64,000 nucleotides of DNA from Ovis canadensis (GCF_042477335.2 NC_091248.1:119930501-119994500), one strand, 5' to 3'; positions 23,216 through 34,766 are shown, numbered from the stretch's first letter. Notes: a model not told the origin generated them from the letters alone. A program made the numbers and translations.

Positions 23216-24618
23216 CTAATGGCTTAATTCTTGTTAAATTAAAACACATACGTATTTCTTTTCTCTTTTCCACGTACTGAGAAGGGTCTGTAGCTGATGT
23301 CTTCCTGCAAGTACAGAGGACAGATAGGATGCCCACAAGACTTTTCTACCTTTCTCTTGCCTTTCTTTCAGTATGGCCAGATGAGCTCTTTTTCCTCCTG
23401 CGTATGGCTTTCCTGTGTCCCTGGAGTTCCCTTTCTACCAAATGCCCACAACTTGGCTCCATCCAATGTCTCCTTGAGCAGTCCTCCTCTTTTTCTAGTC
23501 TGTGGTCAGCTGGACCAGTCCTGGGTCAGGGTGGTACCAACCAGTGCTGGCATCTTTGGGGCGAGTAGATTGTACCTGGCAGCGTCATCTCTCTAGAACT
23601 GCAGGCAGGAATACATTATGACTATTGGGACCCGAGGAACTATACCAAACTATTAATAAATACTCAACAAACAGGTCATCAAAACCCATTCAAATGGAGA
23701 TTCAGGCCAAGACCAAGGAAATATTTAGCTTATTTCTTTAGGACTTTGCTGAAGAACAGAGATTCAGTTTTCTGAAGTGTGGTCATCTTGCGTGTTAGGT
23801 AGTCTTCAGAGAGGTTTCCTAGCAGATTCCTGCCCTGCCCAGCTCCCTCTCCATTCCCATGAACAGTGCTGTCTCTGGTCCTAGCTTAGCTCTCAAGACC
23901 ATTCCTAGGCCTGGCCTCAAAGCAGATTGAAGAGGGCCTCTGCTGTCCCTCCCCAGGTAGGCTGGAGGGTATGAGAACAGGGGTCTCTTGGGAACAAAAG
24001 TGAGCTCCAGAAGCTGAGTTTATCCCTCTTCCACTCTTGCTATTCTTTAAATAACGTTCACACCTGCTCAGTCTGCAGTTTCTCCCTGGTAGTATGGTCA
24101 TCTGCTCCGAGGACAAAACAAAGCCTGTTGATCAGTCAGAAATCCTTGGTTCTATAGAAGCAGACCTCATCTCTGTATCAACCAGTTGTCTCCATCAAAC
24201 TGAGTCTGTCTCCTGGTGATATTAATAGTATCCAGTCCTCCAAGGTGGAATGCAGAAGCTGATTTCCCCCAATAGCCAAGGACCTCTACTAGTAGACAGA
24301 TGGATAAAGAGATCATTTGATCAGTTGACCCATGTAGATCCAAAGCCATGGGTGTGTCTCTCACAGGAAATAGGGTCTTGGGGGGTTGCTGATTCAGAAT
24401 GAGGAGTTTGCCTCAGCTGTGTGTCTGTAAGTATATTTGTGGAGGGCCTGGTGCTTTGGCACTGAGGAGCTATTAGGGGGTTCTCCAGTGACCTGTGGAA
24501 GACAGATGTAAGAATTTGATGTTTTGTATTTCCCAGATCAGTCCCAATTGCCAATATGATCATTCGCTATCTCTGCTGTATATTTGTTGTTCTTGTCAGA
24601 GGCCAACAGAGAACTTCA
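23216..24618 (-). other. Probable CLEC5A 3' UTR / downstream sequence
   Basis: This lies directly downstream of the CLEC5A stop codon on the minus strand. Human CLEC5A has a long 3' UTR, so much of this may be transcribed (family knowledge). No other gene is supported: the frames at 23297-23596 and 24321-24563 have no domains. Apart from a BovB piece at its left border no clear repeat is seen. Confidence 0.4.
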
Positions 24619-24733
24619 TCATTGGGCCTTCTTCTCACAGATCCAGCGGTAGGTGATGTTACATGAAGCAGCATCATATGTCTTTGTTAGGCCTATGGTC
24701 ACGCAGTGGAAATTCTGAATCGGATTGGTAACG
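24619..24733 (-). CDS. CLEC5A: CLEC5A coding exon 6 (last; end of lectin domain)
   Basis: Acceptor ctcaactag precedes CGTTACC. The exon encodes the end of the C-type lectin-like domain, with [12 protein letters not shown] and [10 protein letters not shown] followed by TGA at 24621-24619. It carries C158, C172 and C180, which close the two domain disulfides, and the sequon N173-I-T. The phase-2 junction with the preceding exon makes an isoleucine codon (AT|C). It matches the end of human CLEC5A (remembered as ..ICEKNAK). Confidence 0.95.
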
Positions 24734-27700
24734 CTAGTTGAGAAAAGAAAGCATGGTTAAGGCCTGTCTTTTCAGCCTGCCTTTTCCTGGTTCTGGTACC
24801 CCCTCAGCATCCCCAAGGAGAAGGAAATGGCAACCCACTCCAGTATTCTTGCCTGGAGAGTCCCAGGGACAGAGGAGCCTGGTGGGCTTCCATCTATGGG
24901 GTCGCACAGAGTCGGACACAACTGAAGTGACTTAGCAGCAGCAGCAGCAACAACCCCAAATCCAGCTCAAAAACTGATGCTTTCCTGTCAGCTCTCCTGT
25001 GAGCTTTTATGGACTCGTTGTCTTGGATTAACTGACTCTGTTTGGTTAGAAACACCTCATGGGTTATTTGTTCTCTTTTTTCCCAGACATAATGTTTCAG
25101 TGCTGGAGGTCCTGTGTTTTCAACAGGAGGCCCAAGAGGAGAAGGCGGAAGGAGATTTCTCTTCCTTTCCTGGACACCAGCTGGCTTTATGAAAAACCTG
25201 GTTGGTCTTTTCATACCTCTTTTAACTGTCTTTCAGTCTGACAGGAAATAGTCTGGTTTCATGGGAAGGTCATAAGTTTTGCAGCCAAGTGGATGCAGGG
25301 TTGAACTGCAGCTCTCCCACACCCTGGCTTTGTGATATTCAACACATTTCTAAGTCTCTCATCCTCAATTCAGCTGTCTGTTAAGGGGGAATCAATAAAG
25401 GCTTTTCCTAATAGCATCATTGCGAATACTACCAGGAATGATGTATAAAGTGTTTAGCAAGGGCCTGAATGAATGTTCACTTACTCCTCTCTGTGAGCAG
25501 CTGGTTATAGTTTGGGGGACTGACTTGCTTTCTATCTGACTCACTGTTTTCATAGGTCCACTGGGAAGTCATGTTCCCCACCATGGCTATGGCCATGGAA
25601 TAGTACATAGGACATAGATCTTGGGAGTTAAAGTTTAATAACTTTAAGGCATAGACAACTTGTTTATAATAACCTTTCTTTAGACAGAGAAGCCACATCT
25701 GGGGAACTTGTAAGAACTTAGTTGAAAAAATGTGATCTCAGGGTTAAAAGATACTTATGAGATGTATTAAACATGATATGTATGTGGATTTGTTTGGATC
25801 TTGATTTGAACAAAATAATTTGTTGAATGAACAGTCCTCTCTACTCAGAAATATTTGATATTTTCCATAATAAAAAATTTACCCCAAAAATGTGTCTCTG
25901 GGAATAAGTGGGTTGGAATAAAGGAGAGGAAGAGAACATGCAGCTAAGTCTCAGCCTTTGCGCTGTTCGAGGATAAACCCACTGAGTCTTGGATCTAGTC
26001 TCTAGAGGCAGCTAAGATCCCAGAAAAATGTGAGATGTCCACGTACATGTTGTTAAACTCAGCGTTGTTGATCCAGCGCCACTTTTTCTCTACAGGCTGG
26101 TATAATAAGCCAATAAAATACTTCTCAGCACCAGTTATGTCCTGGAGAAATTTCTAGAAATTAAAAAGAGATAAAACAATCAGCAAAAAGTTATTTTCTG
26201 TTGCTTCATGCGCCAGTGGGTTCATGATTATATCTGGTTCTGGGAACAAGTAAAGGACTCCAGGGCTGGCTATTCCTGGCACTGCCCACCAGCCCTAGAG
26301 AAGTGATTCTCATTTTACCCAGAGCATCAAAATCATGCTGTGGACTTGTTAAAACATAGATTGCTGGGCTCTGGTTTAAGGGTCTGGTGTAAGGGACCAA
26401 GAATTTGCATGATGAAAGTGAAGGTGGAGAGTGAAAAAGTTGGCCTAAAGCTCAACATTCAGAAAACAAAGATCATGGCATCTGGTCCCATCACTTCATG
26501 GGAATAGATGGGGAAACAGTGGAAACAGTGTCAGACTTTATTTTTGGGGCTCCACTCTCACTGCAGATGGTGACTGCAGCCATGAAATTAAAAGATGCTT
26601 ACTCCTTGGAAGAAAAGTTATGACCAACCTAGATAGCATATTCAAAAGCAGAGACATTACTTTGCCAACAAAGGTCCATCTAGTCAAGGCTATGGTTTTT
26701 CCTGTGGTCAAGTATGGATGTGAGAGTTGGACTGTGAAGAAGGCTGAGCGCCGAAGAATTGATGCTTTTGAACTGTGGTGTTGGAGAAGACTCTTGAGAG
26801 TCCCTTGGACTGCAAGGAGATCCAACCAGTCCATTCTGAAGGAGATCAGCCCTGGGATTTCTTTGGAAGGAATGATGCTAAAGCTGAAACTCCAGTACTT
26901 TGGTCACCTCATGCGAAGAGTTGACTCATTGGAAAAGACTCTGATGCTGGGAGGGATTGGGGGCAGGAGGAGAAGGGGACGACCGAGGATGAGATGGCTG
27001 GATGGCATCACTGACTCGATGGACGTGAGTCTGAGTGAACTCTGGGAGTTGGTGATGGACAGGGAGGCCTGGCGTGCTGCGATTCATGGGGTCACAAAGA
27101 GTCGGACACAACTGAGCGACTGAACTGAACTGAACCAATTCCCAGGTGATGCTGATGCACTGAGAATGAAGGAGGAGGGGACTATACTATCTAAAAAAGG
27201 GTAATTTAAAATGCAACTTTCTTTGATCTACTCTGCATAAGAATGTTTTCATTGCCAGAAGTTTTACATTCCAAATAAGATTGGATCATCTTGGAGAAGG
27301 AAACAGCAATCCACTCCAGTATTCTTGCCTGGAGAATCCTGTGGACAGAGAAGCCTGGTGGCCTGCCATCTATGGGGTCGCAGCGAGTCAGACATGACTG
27401 AAGCGACTTAGCAGCAGCAATAGCAAGACTGGATTAAGAAAATTCCTTGAATACTTGGCAAGGGAAAACAGGGAGATTTGAAAGTGTGTTGCCAAAGCTG
27501 ATAATGCCACAAGAAATAATCAGTTGCCAACAAAATTCTGTCTAGTCAAGGCTATGGTTTTTCCAGTAGTCATGTATGGATGTGAGAGTTGGACTATAAA
27601 GAAAGCTGAGTGCTGAAGAATTGATGCTTTTGAACTGTGGTGTTGGAGAAGACTTTTGAGAGTCCCTTAGACTGCAAGGAGATCCAACATGTCCATCCTA

Positions 27701-30700
27701 AAGGAGATCAGCCCTGGGTGTTCATTGGAAGGACTGACACTGAAGCTAAAACTCCAATAGTTTGGCCACCTGATGCAAAGAACTGACTCATTGGAGAAGA
27801 CCCTGATGCTGGGAAAGATTGGGGGCAGGAAGAGAAGGGGATGACATGGTTGGATGGCATCAATGACTCAAAAGACATGAGTTTGAGTAAACTCCGGGAG
27901 TTGGTGATGGACAGGGAGGCCTGGCATGCTGCGGTCCATGAGATCACAAAAAGTCGGGCACGACTAAGCGACTGAACTGAACTGAACTGATTGAGTGCCT
28001 GCTAAAATGACAGTGACCTTAGACATCTTACTTTCTGCATTAAATTAATGGGTCACAAATCACTGTGGCCAGAAACCTGGGAGTCCCCTGGACTCTCCTG
28101 TATTCTTCACATTCCTCCCATTATCAGTGGCTATCCAAGCCCACTTAAGTATTCTCTCCATCCCCATGATTACTGCCTTTATTGCTCCTTTCCTAATATT
28201 TTTCTTCCCTGAAATAATTATTTTTAAAGCTTGATTACCAGATTTACTCATTTAGTAAACTCTTTTTTGAGTATCTGTTGTGTGCCAGGCATTGTATTAG
28301 GTTGGAGATACAGAAATAAATTTGCTTCTTTAAAAAAAATTTATGATCTAAAATGGGTTGGCAAGATATGGGCAGTGGGTCAAATTCAGACTGGAGCAAA
28401 TTTTTATAAACAAGGTTTTAATGGAACAAGCCATGGCAATTTGTTGCAGATTGTGTATAGCTGCTTTTGAACTATGATGGCACTATTAAGTAGTTGTGAC
28501 AGAGGACATTTGACCTGAAAAGTGTAAAATATACACCATCTATGTTTTAAAAAAGTGTTTGCTGACCCATGGTCTAAAACAAGGGTTCTTAACCCTTCTA
28601 TCTCTTGCTGGAAGCAGGGATGGCTTCTACACGGATCTATAAAACCACTGGAATTTTATTAAAAATATTGTGCTTATGTAATGTTTCTGGAAAGAGAGGA
28701 ATAGATTTCATCACCATTTCTAAAACCTCAGTTATCCCAACATGTTGAAAGTCTGCAGATCTAAATAAGAGAAGATAGACGAGTTGACCAGCATAGTAGG
28801 GCATCCCAGGTATAGTACTTTTAGGAAATATGTATTAGATATGGACCAGGAGGGCTTCCCCCACGGCTCAGAGGTAAAGAATCCACCTTCAATGCAGGAG
28901 CCACAGGAAATGCGGGTTGGATCCTTGGGTCAGGAAGATCCCCTGGAGGAGGGCATGGCAACCCACTCTGGTATTCTTGCCTGGAGAGTCCCATGGACAG
29001 AGGGGCCTGGTGGGCTACAGTCCATGGGGTCTCATAGAGTCAGATGTGACTGAAGCAACTTAGCATGCACGCATGCCCAGGGAGAAAGGAGGAAGTGAAT
29101 AATTATACCTGGATTTCGGAGTCTATATAATAAAGACTGTAGATGAGGTAATATGTGAGATGAATTTGGGGAGATAGTTACTGTAAGGCAAGTGCTAGGA
29201 GCGGGGTGTGTGTGTCGGGGGGTGGGGTGGTCAGGGTTGGACTTCCTGGAACAGGAAGCATTAGATCACAGGCAGACTGCAGAGTGTGCGTGCGTGCTCA
29301 GTCACTTCAGTTGTGTCCGACTTTTTGTGACCGACCCCATGGACCGTAGCCCGTCAGGCTCCTCTGTCCATTGGATTCTCCAGGCGAGAATACTGGAGTA
29401 GGTTTCCATTTCCTCCTTCAGGGGATCTTCCCAACCCAGGGATGAAGCCCGCTCCTCTTCATTTCCTGCATTGGCGGGCAGGTTCTTTACCACTAGCGCC
29501 ACAGGCTGGAGCATCTGTGGAACTACAAGATGCTGAATTCGGTTGGTGCAAAAATAGGAGGGAGGTGGGTTCAGAGACAGGATTGGAGAGAAGGCAGAGG
29601 CTGGACCATACAAGGCTTACATGCCATGTTAGGGAAACTGGACTTTAACTCACTTCGTTTTGGAAAATGGCACAGATAGTTTAGAGCCTTAGAGCAATTA
29701 GTGAGTCAGATCTGTGGAGGAGAGGTAAGAAGTGGCAAAACTAGGGGCGGGGCAAGGAGAGAAATTAGAAGAATCCCAAAGAAACCCAGGGGAGAGCTGA
29801 ATGATTTGCTGTGGAGATAGCAGGGAAAGAACTTGGTTAGCAGCTAATTTAGGAGGAAAGCGAAAAGGCAAAGTCCCAGAAAACTGTCGGTGTTCCATTT
29901 CAGTTGACATGATGACTCACCAGTATTTGGGATACAAGAGGAGGAGCAGTTGGAGTAAAATACATTTGATTTCATTTCAAGCATGGTATGTTTGTGGTGG
30001 TTTTGAGACATCAAAGTGGAATGTGATACACTTCCTGGTCTAGGGAAGGGAACTGAAGATATGGATATGAGAGTCATTAGCAAGCCATTGGTGTGATGAG
30101 CTTTCTCTGGGCTTAGCATGAGTGTAAGCGTAATTGGCAGAGAATGCCAAGGATGGCTTTTGAGATGCATCAACCCTTAAGGGTTTAGTAGAGGAACAGA
30201 GGTTATGGACTTCCTTTCTCATTCTCCTCTTTTCTTCTTTCCTTTTTCTCTTTTCTGCACTCTGTCTTGCTTTTGCTTTTCTACTTTAAGGCACTTTTCT
30301 CTTCCCACTTGAGTCCTTAGCCCTAGAGGAGCTGTATCATCACCATCCCTGCTCACTGTTGGGCACCTACTACTGAGATTCACAGAGATGCTCTCATAAA
30401 CTCTTCAGCACCAGGAACTTTTTAGAGGAAGTGGGAAGGGAAGACAGGAAAGAAGCTAGAATGCTGTGGCAGCACAATGTCTGCTGCTGCTGAGTCGCTT
30501 CAGTCGTGTCTGACTCTGCGACGCCGTAGACAGCAGCCCACCAGGCTGCCCTGTCCCTGGGGTTCTCCAGGCAGGAACACTGGAGTGGGGTGCCATTTCC
30601 TTCTCCAATGCAGTGCTCAGCAAATACTTAGGGTTTGAAGGAGAGGCAACTGTAAATAAAATTATGGCCTAAAATTTAGTCTCTCAGTTTTGTCCGACTC

Positions 30701-33700
30701 TTTGCAACCCCCTGGGCTGTAGCTCACCAGGCTCCTCTGTCCATGGGGATTCTCCAAGCAAGAATACTGGAGTGGGTTGCCATTTCCTCCTCCAGGGGAT
30801 CTTCCCAATCCAGGGACTGAACCCGCAGCTCTTGTCTGTCTCCTGTATCAGTAAGCAGATTCTTTACCACTAGCAAGCACCACCTGGGAAGACCTAAAAT
30901 TGATTAGAGTGTGGGTTTTGGACTTAGAGAGATCTCAATTCAATTCCATGTGCTATCATTTATTAGGTATATGACCTTGATCAAATTATTTTCCTGTGCC
31001 CAAATTTTTTATATTTAAATTTTATTCCATTTATTTAAGCACAAAAATTCACTTCTTAAAATCTAATTTTTATTGGCGTATAGGTGGTTTCCTAGTTTTC
31101 CCATATATAAAATATGAAGAACTATAACTCCTCAGAATTGTTATTATGATAAAAAGAGATAATAAAGCTTTTTTTAATATAGTGTAAGCTATTTTTACTC
31201 TCATAATTGCACACTGCAACCCCAATTCTATGACTTGATTCTTTGTTTTGCATATTACTTTGTTATTTTAAAACTTCCTTACTTATTAGGCTGATTGGGA
31301 TCAAACATTAATGGCTCACCTCTGTGAAGAATTCCATAGTTTTAAAAGCTTTATACACATCAGCTCATTTAGTCATTCCCTGTGTTTTAAATGTCCTGGC
31401 CCCTCCCCAACACACTGCTCATGGGAGAGACCACAGAGTGTGGACTTCATTAGCTTAGATGGGTCCGAGGAACACACCCCACTGCTATTGAGAAGAGCCT
31501 CCCACCCCGTGTCCATCCCACCCCCACCCATCCCCTGCTCCACAAATCAAATTGCCCCATCAACTCGACTCCACCCACTGAGGCCGGGGAAGGGGATGCT
31601 GCTTTTCTCTACCATTCCATGGGCTCACCAGTTTCTCTGGCGTGTTGACAATGGCCAACGTGGATCCTTTTTCTTTGCAAAAGTTCATGCTCTTGTTCCA
31701 AGACAATTCCGATTTGGACAAGAAAAAACATCTTCCTTGATGAAAATCCCACCCCTTGGGGCAGACTACAGAAATCCAAGAAAAGAGAGGATGAGATTAG
31801 TGAGATTTTGGATGTGCACCTTGGGAGTGAATCATAAGACACTAGGATGTGGGTTTCTTTATAATTATTATGCCAATACAATTCTCTTCAATCCAGGAAG
31901 AAATTTCATCCACTTTAGCCCCAGTTTCCCTGTCTGTAACATGAAGGGAATGATGATAAGGTCATTATGGCCCCACTGAGTCAAGCAGTTTCATAAGAAA
32001 GGAGACAATGGGAAAAGTCTCTAAGAATTCACTAACTAAGAACCCGGAGGTGGAGAGGGCTAAAAGTATGCACTGTACCTGTTCCATAGCTCTCTGTTGG
32101 AGTGAAGCTGACAGTGCCATTCCCCAAAATCTGTGGAACTGAAATGAAAAGAAAACCTGAAGATAGCTGGATGATGGATGTGATGCACAAATGTCACAGC
32201 AAATGTCCAGAATGGACAGTGGAATTAACAAGGGACTCTTTGCCTCTCTGTGTTGGAATTTTTCAGATTTTTTTCCCTTTGGAACGTCCATCCAACTACT
32301 ACTATTATTTGACCTGCCTCGGGTCCTATTTTATGTCTCCTTTTTGGTGTCTCATATATACCTTTGACGGGCTTCCCAGGTGGCTCTAGTGGTAAAGAAC
32401 CCGCCTGATAATGCAGGAGACGTAAGAGATGCGAGTTCGATCCCTGGATTTGGAAGATGCTCCGGAGGAGGGCACGGCAAGCCACTCTAGTATTCTTGCC
32501 TAGAGAATCCCCGTGGACAGAGGAGCCTGTGGGCTACAATCCATAGCGTTGCAAAGGGTTGGACACGACTGAAATGACTTGGCACACACTCACATATACT
32601 TTTGACAGTGTGAAATGCCAAGAAAAAGAGCGTGAGAAAGGAAGAGGAATAGATGCATTTAGTACCAGAAAGGAAACCTCCCTGTTCTTTCTCATCTATA
32701 CCTTTTACAGTGTTTTCCCCAAAGAGCTGTTTGGAGCGCTTCTCTCCAGGCTCCACAGAGCACCTTTGCTGCTCTTCCCACTGCTGGTGCCTTAAACCCT
32801 ATGTGAAAACCCATAGTCCTGATGGGCAGCTCTTGACTCTCTCTCATCAGCAATTATCAGCTCTAAGGACTGTGCTAACTGGAACAAGATTCAGAACTAG
32901 AGGATGTTGGCAGGCAAGGAGGCAGATGGACATTCTAGAGGTTTCTCTTTTGTTTTTTGGCTATGCCACATGGCATGTGGGATCTTATTTCCTTGACCAG
33001 GGGTTGAATCCATGCCCCCACTCTTTGTCCGACTCTTTGTGACCCCATGAGTCGCAGCATGCCAGGCCTCCCTGTCCATCTAGTTATATACAAATCATCC
33101 TCACTCCCAAGAGGAAAACAGGATCTGAAATTTCATCAAGTCTAGTCTTGGTTTCTCATCTCTAAAAGAAAATTAATTGGAAGGTCTTTGTTTTTCTGGG
33201 TGTGCTGCATTTATTTTATTTTTCCAGCTTTATTGAGATATCATTGACGCATAACATTGTGTAAGTTTAAATATACAACATGATGATCTCATACATGTAC
33301 TTATTCCAAAATTATCAACACAATAAGGTTGGTTAACTCCTCCATCACCTCGCATAATCATCTTTTTTTGTGTGTTGGGAGAACATTGAGCATCTATTCT
33401 TCTAGCAACTTCCTTGTATACAATACACTGTTAGTACTTACAGTCACTTTGTTGTACATAGGAGTTTTGGAGCTCATTCATCTTATAACAATTATCAGCT
33501 CTTTATGAACTCATTCTACAGAAGAATGTCTAGGAGAAGGAGGCTTTGAGAAAGGTCTCTAAGACTTAAGCACAGAAGAACCTGGAGAGGGGAGAGCAGG
33601 TTATTTTCATGTACATTACCTGTTCCAGAGCTCTCTGTGGGAATGAAGATGATATTATTTTCGCCAAAAATCTGTGGGACTGCAAAGAAAATCAGCTGTT

Positions 33701-34746
33701 GACTCAGCCTCAAAGGTGGCTGTGCAGTGAGTGTTACAGACAGACGTTACTGTGGGACATAGCGCCTGTCAGTGGGACAGGTTGAGCTCGCTGGCTCGGG
33801 TCAGCCAAGATGGGCATGTGTTTCCTGTGGGCATATTCACTCATTCTCATCCTGCTCTCTTATGTGGTAGAAACTGCACCTTGAGATTGGGCCATATGGT
33901 CGATACCTCTTACCCAACTGTTGCCTCCAAATCACATTTCCTTCCTCATTTATCTTCCCCACAGGCTTCTGAGGCTGGAGAATATTTCACTTGCTGCAAC
34001 TGTGGTAAAATCTTTTGATATGAGGCCTCTTTTTCTGAACATTTGGATGAATTAGTCTCTGTGTACATAAAGGAAAATATCTTGCCCAGTAAAACCCCAT
34101 TAACCCTTAATGTAGCTCCAGGTGGCACTCGTGGTAAAGGACCTACCTGCTAATGCAAGAGACTTAAAAGACTGGGTTCAATTCCTGGGTTGGGAAGATC
34201 CCTGGAGGAGGGCATTAGAGAGGAAACCCACTCCAATATTCTTGCTGGAGAATCCCCATGGACAGAGGAGCCTGGTGGGTCATAGTCCATGGGGTTGCAA
34301 AGAGTCAGACACAACTGAAGTAACTTAGCATGTCCCACAGCTTATCATTGGGTTGGACTGGAGTTGTATTTTCAAATTAGCAACTATAACAAGCACTGTA
34401 GAGTACTTCAGCTCAGATTACCCAATGAATACTCTAGTGGCAAAAATTTTGTGTGGAAGTCTAATTATCAGACACCACTCTGTTTTGTATCTCCAAGGTA
34501 GACCAAGGTACCCTGCTCACTCTGTGTGTCTGGGAATGAGAAGGGCCATCAATTGCCCTCAGCTGGAAAGTCTTGAGCATTTAACATTTATATTCAATCC
34601 TGCATCCTAAGGGAAAGGGCAAGAAGAGTACAATCTGAGTTCAGTAAGAGGTTGATCAGATACTCACAATAAAGCAGAAATAAGGTCATTCCGACAATCT
34701 TAAGCACCACTACTATAAGCCCAGAGATTATCATATGCCAGTTCAT
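24619..34746 (-). CDS. CLEC5A: CLEC5A (MDL-1), C-type lectin domain family 5 member A, six coding exons
   Basis: A type II membrane receptor of myeloid cells that in other mammals pairs with the adaptor DAP12 and senses glycans, including on flaviviruses. I assembled it from six GT-AG exons on the minus strand: 34746-34668, 33679-33620, 32138-32079, 31765-31629, 26153-26047 and 24733-24619. These total 558 nt, or 185 residues plus TGA (human 188). The protein has a 4-residue cytoplasmic tail, a TM helix at about 5-26 with K16 (the DAP12-binding lysine), a stalk of two 20-residue repeats (27-46, 47-66) and a C-type lectin-like domain (67-185). The six CTLD cysteines C68, C79, C96, C158, C172 and C180 are present. 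Sequons lie at N53, N90 and N173. The Ca-binding EPN/WND motifs are absent, as in related DAP12-linked lectins. All reading phases join cleanly, so the gene looks functional. Confidence 0.95.
24815..24955 (+). mobile_element. BovA SINE monomer in CLEC5A last intron
   Basis: gagaaggaaatggcaaccca through cacaactgaagtgacttagc with a CAG-rich tail. It is a BovA unit in plus orientation, antisense to CLEC5A. Confidence 0.85.
24956..26046. other. CLEC5A intron, unique sequence
   Basis: Intron between coding exons 5 and 6. No other exon, gene or clear repeat is seen. The open frame at 24894-25214 is partly SINE-derived. Confidence 0.6.
26047..26153 (-). CDS. CLEC5A: CLEC5A coding exon 5 (middle of lectin domain)
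   Basis: Bounded by acceptor tttaatttctag and donor gtacgt. It encodes [19 protein letters not shown] and [14 protein letters not shown], very close to the human exon ([16 protein letters not shown]). WINN replaces a calcium-binding EPN loop. Its length of 107 nt leaves phase 2 at the donor. Confidence 0.95.
26417..27136 (+). mobile_element. BovB LINE 3' fragment in CLEC5A intron
   Basis: Plus-strand BovB with a 167-codon open segment (26620-27123) of the RT C-terminal region, e.g. [20 protein letters not shown] and [13 protein letters not shown], ending in ctgaactgaactgaac. Antisense to CLEC5A. Confidence 0.92.
27297..27425 (+). mobile_element. BovA SINE monomer
   Basis: ggagaaggaaacagcaatcc through catgactgaagcgacttagc with an agcagcaatagca tail. 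Confidence 0.85.
27525..27990 (+). mobile_element. BovB LINE 3' fragment
   Basis: Plus-strand BovB from tctagtcaaggctatggttt to the cgactgaactgaactgaact tail. It is more diverged than the copy at 26417. Confidence 0.88.
27991..28851. other. CLEC5A intron, no exon seen
   Basis: Large intron between coding exons 4 and 5. It contains an old hAT element (28352-28590); the remainder is unique-looking AT-rich DNA. Confidence 0.5.
28352..28590. mobile_element. Old hAT (Charlie-like) DNA transposon remnant
   Basis: The succession of ggcaagatatgggcagtggg, acaaggttttaatggaacaa, attaagtagttgtgacagag and gtgtttgctgacccatggtc follows the order in mammalian hAT-Charlie non-autonomous elements (from memory). 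The exact subfamily is not assigned. Confidence 0.6.
28852..29075 (+). mobile_element. Bov-tA SINE
   Basis: Full Bov-tA: head gcttcccccacggctcagag, then BovA body gcaacccactctggtattct, and tail gtgactgaagcaacttagca. Confidence 0.88.
29285..29510 (-). mobile_element. Bov-tA SINE
   Basis: Reverse Bov-tA from gctcagtcacttcagttgtg to ctttaccactagcgccacag. Confidence 0.88.
29511..30480. other. CLEC5A intron, unique sequence
   Basis: No exon, repeat or conserved motif was recognised. Small open frames (29442-29648, 29801-30043, 29844-30173) have no domain features and no splice support. Confidence 0.5.
30482..30616 (-). mobile_element. BOV-A2-type SINE unit
   Basis: ctgctgctgctgagtcgctt through gtgccatttccttctccaat in reverse orientation. 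Confidence 0.85.
30680..30893 (-). mobile_element. Bov-tA SINE
   Basis: Reverse Bov-tA: ctctcagttttgtccgactc to gcaccacctgggaagacct. Confidence 0.85.
30894..31628. other. CLEC5A intron, AT-rich to C-rich unique sequence
   Basis: AT-rich 30960-31300 may hold old LINE sequence. 31400-31600 is C-rich. No exon is seen before the donor at 31627-31628. Confidence 0.5.
31629..31765 (-). CDS. CLEC5A: CLEC5A coding exon 4 (start of lectin domain)
   Basis: Acceptor ggatttctgtag and donor gtgagc. It encodes [19 protein letters not shown] and [19 protein letters not shown], starting the C-type lectin-like domain with C68, C79 and C96 and sequon N90-K-S. Close to the human CPKDWEFYQARCFFLS block. The 137 nt begin by completing the GTC valine codon split by the intron. 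Confidence 0.95.
32079..32138 (-). CDS. CLEC5A: CLEC5A coding exon 3 (second stalk repeat)
   Basis: A 60-nt exon between acceptor cttttcatttcag and donor gtacag. It encodes (V)[19 protein letters not shown], with sequon N53-G-T. It is about 77% identical in nucleotides to the preceding 60-nt exon at 33620-33679. Both begin and end in the same phase (G|TT), so either can be skipped without a frameshift. The human protein also has two such stalk segments ending SYGT. Confidence 0.93.
32369..32593 (+). mobile_element. Bov-tA SINE with target duplication
   Basis: gcttcccaggtggctctagt to gactgaaatgacttggcaca. Flanks atatacctttgac (32356-32368) and atatacttttgac (32594-32606) are a 13-bp duplication with one mismatch. 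Confidence 0.9.
32940..33015 (-). mobile_element. CHR-type SINE fragment
   Basis: ttttttggctatgccacatg ... ttgaccaggggttgaatcca is a typical reverse CHR head fragment. Confidence 0.65.
33020..33082 (-). mobile_element. BovB LINE 3' tip fragment
   Basis: ttgtccgactctttgtgacc to ggcctccctgtccatct, without the cagttcagt tail. It abuts the CHR fragment. Confidence 0.7.
33205..33500 (-). mobile_element. Old L1 3' UTR fragment
   Basis: ccagctttattgagatatca followed by ataacattgtgtaagttta and atacaacatgatgatctcat is the reverse 3' part of an older mammalian L1. Confidence 0.6.
33620..33679 (-). CDS. CLEC5A: CLEC5A coding exon 2 (first stalk repeat)
   Basis: A 60-nt exon between acceptor ttctttgcag and donor gtaatg. 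It encodes (F)[19 protein letters not shown]. The first codon is split with the TM exon (T|TC, F27) and the last with exon 3 (G|TT). It is the upstream member of a duplicated exon pair; the similarity extends into the intron on the donor side. Confidence 0.93.
34112..34333 (+). mobile_element. Bov-tA SINE
   Basis: gctccaggtggcactcgtgg (head), aggaaacccactccaatatt (body), cacaactgaagtaacttagc (tail). Confidence 0.88.
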
Positions 34747-34766
34747 GATGCAGGAGATGAGGCTGC
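34668..34766 (-). CDS. CLEC5A: CLEC5A coding exon 1 (start codon and transmembrane segment) with short 5' UTR
   Basis: Coding part 34746-34668, with 20 nt of 5' UTR up to the acceptor tgcccacag (exon start 34766). It encodes [20 protein letters not shown] plus TLFLLY, almost identical to human CLEC5A. K16 sits in the middle of the hydrophobic stretch and is the known DAP12 contact in this family. An upstream in-frame ATG at 34776 lies beyond the splice acceptor and was not used. Donor gtgagt gives a phase-1 end. Confidence 0.95.

Noticed and set aside
26620-27123. 167-codon open frame inside CLEC5A as a separate gene
   Set aside because: It is the BovB reverse-transcriptase C-terminal region with the BovB tail. 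The same reasoning covers the frames at 6775-7380, 38026-38355 and 45955-46236.
31311-31979. 222-codon plus-strand open frame
   Set aside because: It is antisense to CLEC5A exon 4 (31629-31765), whose protein match is clear. It is a shadow frame.
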